Positions 6,031-6,682 of a stretch of DNA of 6,682 nucleotides are shown piece by piece (within the stretch, counting starts at the first letter, position 1; the number at the start of each line of letters is the position of its first letter). Made by a program: the position numbers and the translations under genes. Origin of the DNA: Alcaligenaceae bacterium UBA6179 (lineage in GTDB: Bacteria > Pseudomonadota > Gammaproteobacteria > Burkholderiales > Burkholderiaceae_B); NCBI GenBank assembly GCA_002422175.1, contig DITR01000170.1:2900-9581 (forward strand), given 5' to 3'. The notes beneath the pieces are model-generated. The model saw only the letters and a list, made by a program, of their open reading frames with translations, searched no databases and was not told the DNA's origin.

Positions 6031-6682
6031 GGGCGTCTCCGGCGGAGTTTGTTATTGGGCGTTCAGCTTTTTGAGTTGAACCCGCTGTTTGAGGTGAATA
6101 TTGATGGGGTAAATTACGTAAGATTAAAAAATGTCGATGCCGATCTGGGTGCGAGGCGGGTGTGACAATGGCATGCGCAAAACCTGACGATGCATCACGA
6201 TCGACCGAATCGATTTTGCCAACCGTTAAACCTGGTGGGTAGGCACCACCGATACCGCTTGTAATGAGTAAATCGCCAGGTTTTATGTCGGCATCAGAAG
6301 AAAAATACCTCACTTCTACTTTACCTGGCTGATTAGACCCAAACGCTATCAACCTTAGTCCCGTTCGCGTTAATTGAACAGGTATTGAAACCACTTCATC
6401 TGTGAGTAATGCTGCTTCTGAAGACACGGGAGTCACGCGCACAATTTGGCCCACAACACCACCCTCATCAATAACGGGCATACCCGGCGCTACACCGTCA
6501 AGCTCACCCCGATCAAAAATAAGGCGGCGATTGAAAGGAGTTGGTGCCTCATAAAGAACTTCAGCCACCACAGCAGGTTGTTCGCTCTTATTATCTTGCA
6601 TGTTTAGCAAGCGCCTGAGTTGTGCATTTTCAGTTGACAACTGCGCTGCGGATGAACTGACCTGAGCGAGCTCTATACGACG
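6008..6682 (-). CDS. mreC: MreC, rod-shape-determining periplasmic scaffold (N-terminus beyond the window)
   Basis: MreC is a bitopic protein whose periplasmic part links cytoplasmic MreB to PBP2 and RodA and activates PBP2. The frame is open from the right edge with no start visible; 224 residues and a TAA (6010-6008) are present. The cytoplasmic tail, membrane anchor and most of the coiled coil are missing. The visible part begins with the end of the coiled coil (RRIELAQ ... TENAQLRRLLNM, visible residues 1-28), then the paired beta-barrel region: VVAEVLYEAPTPFNRRLIFDR, GVAPGMPVIDEGGVVGQIVRV, SEAALLTDE, DIKPGDLLITSGIGGAYPPGL and the closing DRHRHFLIL (visible 180-188). A polar tail of about 36 residues (NLPHQYSPQTAG... 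to ARARRALN) follows and its last codons overlap mreD. A TTG at 6640 is internal to the coiled coil and not a likely start. The mreB gene is expected just outside the right edge. Confidence 0.95.
   Translation of the reverse strand, partial: RRIELAQVSSSAAQLSTENAQLRRLLNMQDNKSEQPAVVAEVLYEAPTPFNRRLIFDRGELDGVAPGMPVIDEGGVVGQIVRVTPVSSEAALLTDEVVSIPVQLTRTGLRLIAFGSNQPGKVEVRYFSSDADIKPGDLLITSGIGGAYPPGLTVGKIDSVDRDASSGFAHAIVTPASHPDRHRHFLILRNLPHQYSPQTAGSTQKAERPITNSAGDARARRALN
6037..6040 (-). promoter_or_regulatory. Ribosome binding site for mreD, inside mreC
   Basis: Read on the - strand, GGAG lies six nt before the GTG at 6030-6028. It is the clearest Shine-Dalgarno match in the window and decides the mreD start, since the site falls within the last codons of mreC and the next downstream codons offer no ATG, GTG or TTG alternative. 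The arrangement allows ribosomes ending mreC to restart on mreD. Confidence 0.7.

Noticed and set aside
1..6682. Search for a CRISPR array, tRNA, insertion sequence, phage or toxin-antitoxin genes
   Set aside because: Essentially every base is accounted for by conserved housekeeping genes, and no regularly spaced repeats, terminal inverted repeats or small non-shadow genes were seen.

Overview
This is a compact, almost fully coding chromosomal stretch that looks like a betaproteobacterium of the order Burkholderiales. The clues are the order mreC-mreD-mrdA-rodA, the RodA extracellular-loop wording (DW-x4-HDYQ ... CTLLDP), the mreD sequence, and the close packing. The base composition is moderate rather than high-GC, judged by eye and not calculated. 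This would suit a lower-GC lineage near Alcaligenaceae or Burkholderiaceae; genus cannot be fixed from the window alone.

Layout: two gene sets point at each other. On the + strand are the 3' end of ftsE (1-165), complete ftsX (162-1070) and mutY (best start 1120, end 2430). On the - strand, read from the right edge leftward, are mreC (partial, its 5' part lies beyond 6682), mreD (6030-5440), mrdA encoding PBP2 (5432-3537) and rodA (3540-2404). The two sets meet tail to tail, with mutY and rodA overlapping by 27 bp. The only gaps between genes are 49 nt (ftsX-mutY, if mutY starts at 1120) and 7 nt (mreD-mrdA). I see no promoter, intrinsic terminator, tRNA, rRNA, CRISPR array, insertion sequence or phage gene.

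How the genes work together: FtsE and FtsX form the ABC-type complex at the division septum that controls peptidoglycan hydrolase activation. MreC and MreD (with MreB, expected just outside the right edge), PBP2 and RodA form the elongasome that builds the lateral wall, RodA being the glycan polymerase and PBP2 the cross-linking transpeptidase. So a division module and an elongation module converge, with a DNA-repair gene (mutY, adenine glycosylase acting on A:8-oxoG) at the end of the division transcript.

Assessment: this is a housekeeping region with key catalytic residues intact in all recognisable enzymes. I found no undescribed system. The most notable points are two low-complexity insertions in the C-terminal 8-oxoG-recognition domain of MutY, one holding small internal repeats; the tail-to-tail coding overlap of mutY and rodA without a visible terminator; and a cysteine pair in the catalytic outer loop of RodA.
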